A stretch of DNA of 64,000 nucleotides from Pristionchus mayeri (Eukaryota > Nematoda > Chromadorea > Rhabditida > Neodiplogasteridae). Each line of letters starts with the position of its first letter. Position 1 is the first letter of the stretch. The DNA is taken from contig BTRK01000001.1 in assembly GCA_036245805.1 (NCBI GenBank), forward strand, positions 7,378,001 through 7,442,000, read 5' to 3'. The notes below the pieces were generated by a model that did no database searches, was not told the DNA's origin, and saw only the letters and a list, made by a program, of their open reading frames with translations. Positions 40,800 to 50,800 of the stretch are shown here, piece after piece. A program made the position numbers and the translations under genes.

Positions 40800-42408
40800 C
40801 AAAATTTTGTAAGATATCCGAGATGGTTGCCCATCTGTAGCAAGTATGTAATTTACAGAAAAGGAAACTAAAGCTGGGGCACTAAGCGGGTTATTGGTCA
40901 CTGTACTCCCTTTCCGCTTCTACCCCACTTATTTTCAGGTGTCCTTTCCTCATTTTCGGTCTCACATCCCAAAGTAAAATGCTCGATGCAGGAAGGCGGA
41001 GTGAAGAGAGCGAGAACATGTCAACCACAACAGCTACCTGAATTTGATTTGCCGGCAATGATTAAATTTTTGCTTGTCCAGAAAGTAACGCTCGATTTTG
41101 AAATTTTCGATTCTAAGATGCCATATCTTTTATTGCCGCCTGATTATCATATTGCTATATATATTCGTTGAATTCATGAATATTCTTTCCATCGCATATT
41201 GGTTCAAGCCTGTCCAATTGGTATTGAGGCCACAGGATGAAGTCAAAGGTACATCAACAAAGGGTTGAACTGATTACGTTTTGGGCCAACATTCCATGGA
41301 TAGCTTTGACAAGGCAAATATTATGTCACATGCGAAAGTACTACTTACGGATATTACAATACAACATTTGAATCTAGTCTGCTGCAAAAGGATTGCTAGA
41401 AAATATACTCATGTTTTAATTTGACTCTACCTGAACCTCAATAGAAATACATATTTTTTCCGCGTATCCGGCACAATAGATGTATCGATCTCAAATGTAG
41501 CAAAACGAAAAGCGCTTCTTCTCACGGTTAACTTAAAATTTGTATCTATATGAAGATATAATACTTCTACCAAAATATGCTACCTTCATCAACCTGAAAT
41601 CAAAATTTGAACATAGAAATGCGAATATTTCAGAACTTCATTTTTCCAGCATTGATTAAAAGTCTTAACTTTTGTGGTTAATTGTTAAAGCAACTCTTTA
41701 TCTATCCGTAGTCGGCAGGGGTAAGTCAGGGGATAGCTCCCATTTGAGGAAATGTGTTCGTTCACCGAACAACAAAAGTCGAAATTTTGACTATGTTGGT
41801 ATTCATTCAATAACACTGAAAATCTACGTTTCCTAAAAGTAGAAAAGGCATGAGTTCACTTGTTTCTCTGTAATATGTAACACCATAGGATATCTTGAAA
41901 GCGCACTTATCTAGAAACCAGTCCGTCTGAATCTCGAAGCAGAAAACGCTATCGCTTGAAACGTCTTTCCTCGGCAAGAGTTGAATCCAATGGTTTTTTA
42001 CTCGTGCGGTGTTGAGGCAGGAACGACCTCAGCCCTATTTTTAGAGAGAACTACCTACGGGCTACTTAGTCCGCTATGTGACATTTTACTGCTATTTTCC
42101 CCCTCAAAATATGAGAAGCAGAAAATATTTTAAGAAAAGTATGAAAATATCAATTTTGATAAAACTTGGATTTTACGGATAACCTAAAGGCATGATGCTG
42201 TTCGAACACATGCATATATTGCACAAGTAAACCCCTACTACATATTACCGAGGTAGCTTGAAATCTTTAACGAAAAGGATTTTACGCGAGCTCAAACATC
42301 ATGTTTCAAATGGAGCGATACTTTCTGGACAGCCTAATATATAACTACTCAAACAATCGAGAGAGCGTGTAGAATAAAGATACCGATGTTTCGAACTCTT
42401 TTTCATAC
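40800..42408. other. Copy B-specific sequence, no gene recognised
   Basis: About 40860-41040 still parallels 35960-36240 of copy A. From about 41040 to 42400 the sequence has no counterpart in copy A and no recognised protein, RNA or terminal repeat. Confidence 0.45.
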
Positions 42409-42561
42409 CTGATAGATTCTGTACACGGTGTTTGCCGTCGTTTTCGATCTCGGAAGTGCGGTGATTACGCAGATGGAAAGAGGAATGAGCAGGACGGTGG
42501 TAACAATGCAGGCATATCCGACTAGGGAGTGAAGTGTTGCGGAGATCATCGGCTTGGGATT

Positions 42562-43414
42562 CTGACAATGTATATTTTACTCACGCTCGAAAGCGCAACG
42601 AGATGCGAATAGTATATTATGTGGTGTTTTACACGATAGTTTGAGTATCTTCACATTGACGATTAAACCGGATAGAGTGGAGAGAGAGGGGTTACGAAAA
42701 TAATATAGAGCGAGGAAAAAGATAATTACTCAAATATATAGGAATCAGTAGGATAGTTGCAAAGATGCTGACGTATCCGACAAACGACTTTTAAGTGATG
42801 ATGATCCCCGATGAAATCGATGATCTCCGCTACACTTGTAAGTAGATCAACACTTAACATCACTTAAATCACTTATACTTTTAAGTAATCACTTAAAAGT
42901 GTAGCGGATATCATCGTTTTGCAATTCTGATAATGACAATAATCACACAGACATTGCGGAAAACAATACAAAATTCTCCAAAACAATACAAAATTCAGAT
43001 ACATTCCGGTTTGTCATTTCCTTGTAACTAGAGATCGGAAAGCATGGCAAATGTTATCGAAAACATGATTTGACGGAATGCAAATTCGCCGGGGGAGTAG
43101 TCTACGCTCATCAACAAATGTTTGACGCGATTATTATCATCATGATATAGTAACACGGGAAATATTGAATCTAGGGAAAGCCATACAGTTGAAAATCGAT
43201 TAATTATGTGAATATATTTTATTAACCGGATATTATTTATTTTAGTCAATGAAACAGTTACTGATGTAACACAAAATGAAAAAAAATTACAAGCGAAATC
43301 GGTTCCTTTACAGAATATGAGATACTATATCTGATCTCTGGGCAGATGAATAACAATGCGTGTATCCTCATCGGGGAGCGTCATTGCCATCTCAGTCTGG
43401 AGCAGCCTGCATTG
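42562..43414. other. Duplicated receptor upstream region, copy B
   Basis: Parallels 36528-37555 but lacks the TTAA MITE. It carries the same 36.8 kb-type hairpin at about 42790-42905. Unique sequence from about 43260. No gene was seen. Confidence 0.45.
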
Positions 43415-43506
43415 GGGCAATCGTCTGACTCTCTTCAGTTTGCACGCTCTCTCATATCTCTAACCGGCGAGAGAGCGTGCAAACTGAAAAGAGTCAGACC
43501 ATTGCT
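43415..43506. mobile_element. Hairpin MITE, 9 bp target duplication
   Basis: A 92 bp stem GGGCAATCGTCTGACTCTC ... GAGTCAGACCATTGCT with loop ACCGGC. Flanked by a perfect 9 bp repeat CCTGCATTG (43406-43414, 43507-43515). A 9 bp target points to a Mutator-like source. Confidence 0.85.
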
Positions 43507-43764
43507 CCTGCATTGATACAAGGTTCAATTATAACAAAGAAGACCGTTCTAATGCGATGTTGGAAATCACTGCAAAGATAAAATATTTGCATATTTTTGC
43601 AGCAGATACTTCCAGAAAGGTTCGATCTTTGCCGCAATTTATAACATCACATAAGTATGGTCATCTACATATTCCCACCCCCAAAAAGTGGCGGCCGTGA
43701 TGTCGGAGGGTGCTGCAGCTGCTTCTTTCTTATCGCAAATCAGTCGATACACCCAGATGCGTAC

Positions 43765-44079
43765 GCCCTTCCTGCAAGGATTATTTGACCGTTGATCTCA
43801 TCTCCCACTCTAATCTTTCCACTACAGTTCAAAATTCTAGCCACCGCCTCTCTCACGAGGTTAGTATCTTCCATACTCTCACGATCACTAGAGTGGTAAA
43901 AGAGTATGACAATGAACTCTAGAACTCTTACATAACGCCGCAACAACTAATTCAGAATTTTTTAAACAAAAAAGTGACGGCAGCCCGAATTGCATCAACC
44001 GAATTGCACACTTTACTCACTCCTCAAATCGAATGTTGTCTATGAAGTCGTATTCGTCCGCTTTGTCGGCGTACTTCTC
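43765..44079 (-). pseudogene. Two linked exons with a PDZ-like segment
   Basis: Exon 44021-44079 (EKYADKADEYDFIDNIRFE) is followed in phase by exon 43765-43887 (REAVARILNCSGKIRVGDEI then NGQII). The second resembles the middle of a PDZ domain, where R-I-x-x-G-x-I-x-V-G-D-E-I-x-x-I-N-G is typical. Neither the carboxylate-binding GLGF loop nor neighbouring exons could be identified with confidence, so this may be a fragment or part of a gene I failed to assemble. Confidence 0.4.
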
Positions 44080-44129
44080 CTGTAATGTGAAAACGTCGCA
44101 AGCCCATGTTAATAACACGGGCACCAGAT

Positions 44130-44210
44130 CGAATAAGAACTATGACGTCATAGCGCATTTGAAACATCAAAGGCGGCATGACGTCATGGTGGTTATCCGT
44201 CCTAGTTCCG
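44130..44210. repeat. Short dispersed repeat with TGACGTCAT, second copy
   Basis: Shares TTTGAAACATCAAAGGCGGC and the TGACGTCAT palindrome with about 23485-23580. Confidence 0.5.
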
Positions 44211-44224
44211 GCTTGTGCCCACTA

Positions 44225-44316
44225 GAGCAATGGTCTGACTCTCTCCAAACCACACGCTCTCTCACCGGTCTGAGAGACGAGAGAGCTTGCAAAATGAAGA
44301 GAATCAGACCATTGCT
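44225..44316. mobile_element. Hairpin MITE, 9 bp target duplication
   Basis: A 92 bp stem starting GAGCAATGGTCTGACTCTC and ending GAATCAGACCATTGCT, loop ACCGGT. Flanked by a perfect 9 bp repeat TGCCCACTA (44216-44224, 44317-44325). Sister of 43415-43506. Confidence 0.87.
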
Positions 44317-44688
44317 TGCCCACTAAGTATCACTCTTTCGAGGAATCGTGACAGTTATGGGCGGGGTTTGGGTACCAATCTACGCAAAAGGAAATGCTTC
44401 TTTCTGGCAATCGTTGTCGCTCCTAAATTCACTTGCTCCACCAATGTAGAAATATGTGTGATTAACGATGTGAGTGCCAACGTAAATCCTTTTAGGGAGG
44501 TGAAGAGGGCAACATCGGAAACGGACACTGAATAATTTATGATTATGCAAGTAAAGTATCAATAATTGACATGAGTTTTCAGGGGGTGCATCATTTCATA
44601 ATAGAACTGGTCATTTTAGAATTCTACGGAGGGTGACAAATAAAGTGATCCAAATGAACAGCTCTAACATGTTACACCACCTATTTTG
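44317..44688. other. Spacer, nothing recognised
   Basis: No reliable gene, RNA or terminal repeat was seen between the hairpin MITE and the Penelope-like fragment. Confidence 0.4.
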
Positions 44689-44740
44689 CTTGAAATCTTC
44701 GTAAAGCCGAAATGGGGGACAGGAGAGGGGAAGCGCGTCA

Positions 44741-45607
44741 GCATCACTAGGGAATCTCCTTCCAATAATTGGCTTCCAACTGTCTCTTACCCCATCTGGT
44801 GTCTTCAGCACTAAATGGTATCGTAAGCCAGCCAATCGTAATATTCTCCTGCATAGCTCATCATGTAATCCCAGCCATTCTAAGCGGTCCATTGTTCTTT
44901 CCACCATTCGCACTGCTCTTTCTGTCTCCTCTCGGGAATACCCTCGTTCTCGTTCTCTCGCATATCAAATTGTCGGTAGTAATGGCTATTGCCCTCAAAC
45001 TCGTTCCTCTCGCTCCCCTTCCACTAGTGTCTCACGTCGCGTTGCTAAGCCCCTTCCTATATGCACTATTCCGTTTATAAGTGATGAGTTTACACGTGAT
45101 GTTCGAGATGCATTGTCTAGGGTTGACCTTGAGGTTCGTATTGTTGAGAAACCCGGCCCTAACCTCCTCAATTTATTGTCGAGAAATCGATATCTTGATT
45201 CACCTGTCTGCAAATTGCGTGACCGTTGCTTCTTCTGCCCTACTGGTGGAATCGGTTGTTGTCATACTGTAGGTGTCGTATATCTCATCAAATGCTCTCT
45301 TTGTTCTCAATCTTACGTCGGTGAGACTGGTAGACCTCTCCATCTCAGAGCTTACGACCACTATAAGTCAGCTCGAAACCCAACTTGTATTAGCTATAGC
45401 CACAACGCTTTTGCAATCCATTCTAAGAGTGATCATAACAGTGCCCCAATTTCACTAACTGGTTCCATTCTCCATCGTGAATCTAATACTTGTCGTCGTA
45501 AGATTGCTGAGGCTATGTACATTGTCAAATTAGATCCTGCTTTGAATAACAGAGTAGAACTCTCCAAGGAGAGTGCCTCTATTACCCTTCAAACTCTTAA
45601 CATCTAA
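44741..45607 (+). pseudogene. Penelope-like RT end plus GIY-YIG endonuclease
   Basis: The frame is open for 288 codons to a TAA, without needing an intron. The first 40 residues (LSLTPSGVFSTKWYRKPANR then NILLHSSS) match the last part of a Penelope-type RT, where x-T-x-x-Y-R-K-P and L-x-x-x-S-x-H-P are typical. A linker with SVSSREYPRSRS follows. The Cys-rich part CKLRDRCFFC leads into the nuclease: GVVYLIKCSLCSQSYVGETG then RPLHLRAYDH, i.e. the GIY-YIG signature with its conserved Arg. The RT catalytic YxDD region lies outside the retained sequence. Acts, in intact relatives, to nick target DNA for reverse transcription. Confidence 0.87.
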
Positions 45608-45875
45608 TCCATTCTCTCTTCTCACTCACCTTCTCACCCTCTTCCCTTCTCCTCCCTTTCCTTGCTTCCCCCTTCCTCTCTCCTCCCTCTCTTTCTCTCT
45701 GCCCTCTCTAATCCACATACTCTCTCTCTTTACCCCTTCCTCTTCGCGATTCCCCATTCACTCACTCTACTAGTTGTCTATTTCTCACACTTCTTTATTG
45801 ATTCGCGCTCTTTCTCGTTATATCGATTGTCGATTGTCCACTCCTAATAGTTATCTTTTCAAGTGATTTTACTGA

Positions 45876-45903
45876 CTGATGATGGGCTGTGGCCCGAAAC
45901 GTC
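45876..45903 (+). ncRNA. Hammerhead-ribozyme-like motif
   Basis: Reads CTGATGA, then a stem-loop TGGGC-TGTG-GCCC, then GAAAC and GTC, the ordered core of a hammerhead with a very short stem III as described for Penelope-like elements. Stem I pairing around it is weak (about 3 bp), so self-cleavage of a single unit is doubtful. It is located in the terminal part of the retroelement fragment. Confidence 0.6.
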
Positions 45904-46121
45904 TCGCCGATAAATGCTGACGCGCTTCCCCTCTCCTGTCCCCCATTTCGGTTTTACGAAGATTTCAAGCAGTACTTCTACGCCATGACAGGAATCACCG
46001 AGTATTCCCTCCTTACCACCTATTTTTTCACCTCTTGTTATTGGGAGCTAAGTTCATTCCGTTCAGGACGGTGATTCCCGTGCACAAATCCTGAAGGGTA
46101 ACCGTTTCTAAATTTCTTTTT

Positions 46122-46382
46122 TTAAAACTCTGTCATGCGTTTAGTCCGGACAAGGAAATGGCCAGGTGGCATCGCAAAATCGATATGAGTTACCATGTAT
46201 AGGACCATTTGGTCATCCTTTACCACTTTTTCAAAAAGGAGCCCACATTGATCTTTGATCGAGAAAAATGCGAGCAAACCTGCATGTCCTTCGGGACAGT
46301 TATCGACAGTCGAACCACATGGTAGGAGACCACAATCGGAAACAGTATCACCATTCTCGAAGACAGCTAGACGGTTGATGAC
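46122..46382 (-). CDS. Unidentified exon, possibly coding
   Basis: From the acceptor TTCTCAG the frame reads VINRLAVFENGDTVSDCGLL, with Cys-rich DNCPEGHAG and a C-terminal part LLFEKVVKDDQMVLYM, and stays open to a stop at 46122-46124. A GTAACT donor after MVLYM is possible. I do not recognise the protein and could not link other exons, so it may be a fragment. Confidence 0.35.
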   Translation of the reverse strand, partial: VINRLAVFENGDTVSDCGLLPCGSTVDNCPEGHAGLLAFFSIKDQCGLLFEKVVKDDQMVLYMVTHIDFAMPPGHFLVRTKRMTEF

Positions 46383-46924
46383 CTGAGAATGGATATGACT
46401 AAGCAAAGGTAAAGGCGCAGCCACATCAAGCGATTTTACAATCGCCAGGATACGAATATGTATAGATATCCCGTAAAAGATGCGATATCGCTTCCCGATT
46501 TCTAGTAGGAAAATACCTGATTTGGGCCACATTTCGAGTCTCGGATGATAGTTTTCCACCCAGTAACCGAAGCGGCAAGAAGAAATGCAACGACAAACGG
46601 TAGCATATGGAGGTTAGGAAAGAGGATTTAGTGGGGTAGCTAAAAGAAACATTATTCGTATCTAAACACAAATATTGACAACAAATCAATTTAAGACGAG
46701 CTTGACAAGAAATGACACAGACAGCAGATTATATGAGTATAGCGCAGAAAAGTGGGCTCGTTCGGCAATCCGTCCCTGTTATATTGGGATTGATACTTCG
46801 AGAAAGGCCACAAGGACGATGATAAAGATCGTGAGATTAGATATACCATCTCGCTCTTTCCTTCTCTCACACCCATCTATACCCATATCCCAATCGGCAT
46901 CAATATTCCACTACTCTTTCTCTC
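46383..46924. other. Spacer, nothing recognised
   Basis: Contains a segment (GGTAAAGGCGCAGCCA and AGCGATTTTACA) that recurs at about 47808-47835. No gene or RNA was seen. Confidence 0.4.
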
Positions 46925-47214
46925 ACAAGGGGAAGTCGCATAATGTATATGGAGTTTCCAAATGAGATCTAGCGCATTCAAAAGAGGAGAAAAGTCAAAG
47001 AACTATAGGTGTTTTCAAATTTGCGGAACGCTCACCTGGGCAGTGGTAAACGACCAAAAACTGAGGCTAAGTCCCTAAATTTCCATACAGCCCAGATCTC
47101 CGCATGAGCGTTACGCAAATTTGAACATAACTATAGTTCTTAGAATTTTCTCCTCTTTCGAATGCACTAGGTCCCTTTTGGAAACTCCATATACATTATG
47201 CGACCTCCCCTTGT
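46925..47214. repeat. 290 bp imperfect palindrome
   Basis: Arms begin ACAAGGGGAAGTCGCATAAT and end with the complement at 47214; GTATATGGAGTTTCC is shared exactly. Centre near 47070. A MITE is likely; no target duplication was identified. Confidence 0.7.
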
Positions 47215-47843
47215 CAATTGGCCGGAACCTATGGACAATTCCGACGAGATAGTGAATGTATAGGAGTGAGCGTAGCGAGAATACTCAAATTGATCAAACT
47301 GAATTTGTTTCCCATTGGCTGATCTTGCAAAAATTCCGATATTATATAGAACGTTTATCCTCGCTCCAGTGATAATAACTGCACGACTTTTATGACATGA
47401 ATAATTACAGATACACGTGGATAAATATATTGGTCTCAATACAATGCATAGCTCAGCGCCCGATTGTGCTCTTCCATGCTCGCTTATCTGATATTTTAGT
47501 AATTTAGGGAAAGTAAAGACAATTGGTTTTCCGAAAATGGAAATTAACATAGAAAACAAACATCTCTCGATCCTCTCGAAAATGTTTGAAGAGCGGTCGA
47601 GGGAATCGTGCGATCGAATCGGCTGAAAGAACAAGGTTGTGCTTTGAAAACTGTAGCTAGACAAACGATACCACGGTCTCATAGATCTCCACATTCTCAT
47701 TTAACTCGACTGTTCAAAATGAAGACATTTCGTTGAACTAGTGGATACATTGTACATGCGTTAGTGCACATTCCCTATGACGAGCACTGGAAAAGTTAAA
47801 AAAAGGTAAAGGTGCAGCCAAGTGATTTTACAGTCATGAACGA
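47215..47843. other. 3' flank of the vWA gene
   Basis: An open minus-strand frame here (to 47700) has no protein-like features and partly overlaps the palindrome. No other signal was seen. Confidence 0.4.
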
Positions 47844-50800
47844 CTACGCTAGGTGGTGTAGTGCGGTGAGGCCGACTACTGCTAGGACTACGTATCCCTG
47901 CTGTCCAAAGTGCTTCTAGGGAACGTTATGACAAAGTAAGGGTGTGTAACCTGTGAGCTATCGGCATTATTCTTCGGCAGGCGGATATTCTCGAAAGCTG
48001 GAGTGATTCCGAGATCAGCGTAACCAGCACCTGGAATGTTTAGTTGTTTTTGTTCATTCAGTTTATGTCAATTGAATCATTTGTGGGAATTTTAATTTAC
48101 CATTTTCATGTGTCGAAAGAACAATCAGTGGTCGGGAAGCGTTCACAACCAAGGGCTCGTCGATGGGCCTGAAACTGATTGAGCATTTTCGAAAATAATT
48201 TCAATTGTTAAATTTACTTTTTCGATGCGGAAGCAGCGATAGATCGAGCGAAGGCTGCTGCATCGGAGTACTGAGCGAGGCGGGGAAGTGATCCTTTTCC
48301 GGGTAGGTTCTGTGAGAAATGTCATCTTATTTAATGTGAGACAACAAACAACTTTTCAATCAAAATACATTCAGAGAACCGTCATTGTCACTCGGGTTGG
48401 CAATTCGGATCAGAATTGTAATATCGCAATCCTCTACATCCTCAAATTTCGCAATCTGCGAGGGGAGGCGATTGTGAATTTGCAATTCAACTCCGAATTT
48501 CCAACAGCAATCCTCACCTCTCCATTGCTCACAATCCACGCCAATTTGCTCGCTGGGTCGTTTTGAATTAGAGTCGAGGCAATTCTGCAGCATGGTCTTT
48601 GATCTCTACTCTTTCATTTGAAAATATTTTTTCTTCTATGAATCTTCTGGACCCTTAAGAGTAGTTTAGAGTTGTTCATGCTCCCTTCTCGATCTAAGAC
48701 TGATAATCGCAAAAAAGCTCACTTTATTGCCCTCTCCCTCTCCTTCTTCACATTTTTGCCTTCGGTCGCGACGAAAACATAATCGGCAGTGACCCCTCTC
48801 GAGTTGGGCGAGAGAGATGAGATGTAGTCTCAAAAATATAAATTATTTTCGAAAATAATTACAGTATTTTAATAAATAAAAGTAACCTTTCAATAACGCA
48901 GTTGTGAGCGTCTTGAACTCAGCCGAGTGCACGCTCAACTTGGGCAGTCGCACATGGAAGGAACCGAAGGGGTGTAGCACCTTGGCCGCTGAATTGCATT
49001 AGTAAACGTCGTTCGAGCACACGCAATGCAAAAATGATCGAATTTGACGAATTAGTAATCGTCGCCCACGCACACCACTCACTCGACTCGTAGTTGGCGG
49101 CGATCATCACGTGCGCGTTCTCCCTCAGCAACTCGGCGGCATTCGCAGCCACGGGGTCGGAGACGTCGATTCTGGCGAAGAAAACAGAGAATTATTGACC
49201 TCGATTTTGATTTGGAACAAATAATTTCTTCTTCTTCATAGAACATTGCTCTTGATCTTGTGGATTGTTGCAAAATGACTCGTACAACTAGGTCATTTTT
49301 ATGGTATGATCATGGTGGAATTGAGCAAAAATAGAAATTTCGAAAGTTCTCACTCCCTGGTCGTCGATATGAGCACAACGTAGGTCTGTCCCTGTCTCCA
49401 GCCCCTCAGCGGGTGCAGAATCGACTGGGAGACGTGAGTGAGCGCCCTGTCATTGATTTGGCATTTGTTGACATTTTTGTTGTTCTTATTGTTTTTTTCT
49501 CTACTCAAAACAATTTTGCACTATACAATGTCGATATGTTTCACTCTTAATACGAGAACATAAACCGGGAAGGAACATCGATTGTATTCAGATTACCAGT
49601 TTCAATAAAATAATCAATTCTCACTCGAGTGGTTTGGCTACTCGTCCGGCCCCCTTCATCGAGGGAAGAGCGTGCAGCTTGGCTCGGATCTGAATTACAA
49701 AAATATTATCATTAGCACTCCGCCTTCCGGCTTCTTTTGGCTTGTTATTATCCATCGTTAGGTTATTTTTAACCTACCGATATTTATGTTATTAATATTT
49801 CTCTACCGCACCGTCTCCACCTTTGCACTATCTTACCACGAAACCTTTGCTACATCTGGTTTACATTTTGTATGACTTGATCCTTCAGTAATCAATCATC
49901 TTCTCCTCTCCTACCGTACCTTCTCCACATCATGGCTGAGAGTGAATGAGTGATCTTCGTGTGGTCTGTCTGAGTATGGAAGGAAGGCCAGCTGAGCTGC
50001 TCCCCGAGAGAGAGTGAGGGAGGATGTGAGGTTGAGGAGGGCGTCCGTGGCCTTAGATTAGTGTTTCTTCTCATAAGGATTACTCCGAAGGTGTTCAAGT
50101 TGCCTTGGAGAGATTCACTTAGCCATGAGCTACATCCATCAGTCATTCGTTCTTTTGCATATTTGTACTATGTAGCTACTCTTCCATTCAGGGATGGCAT
50201 CGTAAGTGTGGCTCTCTCCCATACAGTTGCGGACAAAAGTTTAGCACCAAATTTCAAATGATCATAACTTCTTTCAAAATTGAGATAAAGGCTTACGATT
50301 TGGAGCATTCGAGAGATACACCCCAGAATATTATCGACATATGGATGAAGTGCTGAAACCTATATATCGCGGGTTACAAAATTTATTTTCCCGGAACTCT
50401 TTCGATTTGATTTGTTTAAACCTCAGCCGAACTGCGCTATGAAGTCAATTTCATTTCGGTGAGAGTACCTCCCCCGATGATAAGAATCCACTATCCAGCG
50501 TGTTTGGTGTTTCTCGATGAGAGTCGGCAGATAGATTTTCCGAGCCCTCACAAATTTTGTTTTTTTGGCTATATCTTCGGAACAAATCGAGCTAAAGGGT
50601 CAAAATTATACAGGTGTAATACTGTCATGATGGGGCAACAACATGCCAAGTTTTATAGCGAACGGACTGAAAATTGCAAAAATCAAAAAAATTTATTCAC
50701 CAATTTTCAGGCACATGAAACCACCCAATCGGGTACATCGAAAAATATGATTTCTTGTCACTTTAAGCAGACACTGTTAGAGAACTATTGTGTGAAGTTG

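Larger units (their letters stand above)
38968..42561 (-). pseudogene. Serpentine (7TM) receptor copy B, interrupted
   Basis: Tandem duplicate of copy A. Exons: 42409-42561 (TM1, SLVGYACIVTTVLLIPLSIC), 40415-40546 (same IFGHHRIMPCLTAFQL exon, identical peptide to copy A), 39326-39445 (TM5, one codon shorter than A), a homologue of the KKSQQERDFSK exon at about 39206-39275, and 38968-39015 (FLFLIYMIAFAAFDMP, open through TM6 with a GTAAGC donor). The TM5-side intron contains an 897 bp mariner-type insert, and a hAT MITE lies just past the last exon. The TM1-side intron carries about 1.4 kb more than copy A. TM2-TM3 and TM7 exons were not found. Confidence 0.6.
44689..45970 (+). mobile_element. 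5'-truncated Penelope-like retroelement
   Basis: A 57 bp sequence at 44689-44744 (TGAAATCTTCG, GGGGGACAGGAGAGGGGAAG) recurs inverted at 45914-45970, bounding the fragment. Inside are the end of a reverse transcriptase and a GIY-YIG nuclease frame (44741-45607), a pyrimidine-rich 3' region and a hammerhead-like motif. Penelope-like elements are known for GIY-YIG nucleases, terminal repeats in either orientation and hammerhead motifs. Most of the RT is missing, so this copy is immobile. Confidence 0.82.

Noticed and set aside
22059..44316. Hairpins as miRNA genes
   Set aside because: Target duplications and multiple copies show that they are MITEs; miRNA function would need small-RNA data.
45609..45850. 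Long pyrimidine-rich ORFs after the GIY-YIG frame
   Set aside because: Low-complexity CT-rich sequence in the 3' part of the retroelement; translations are Ser/Leu/Pro runs without domains.
47167..47700. 177 aa minus-strand ORF
   Set aside because: It partly overlaps a palindromic repeat, has no recognisable motif and an unlikely composition.
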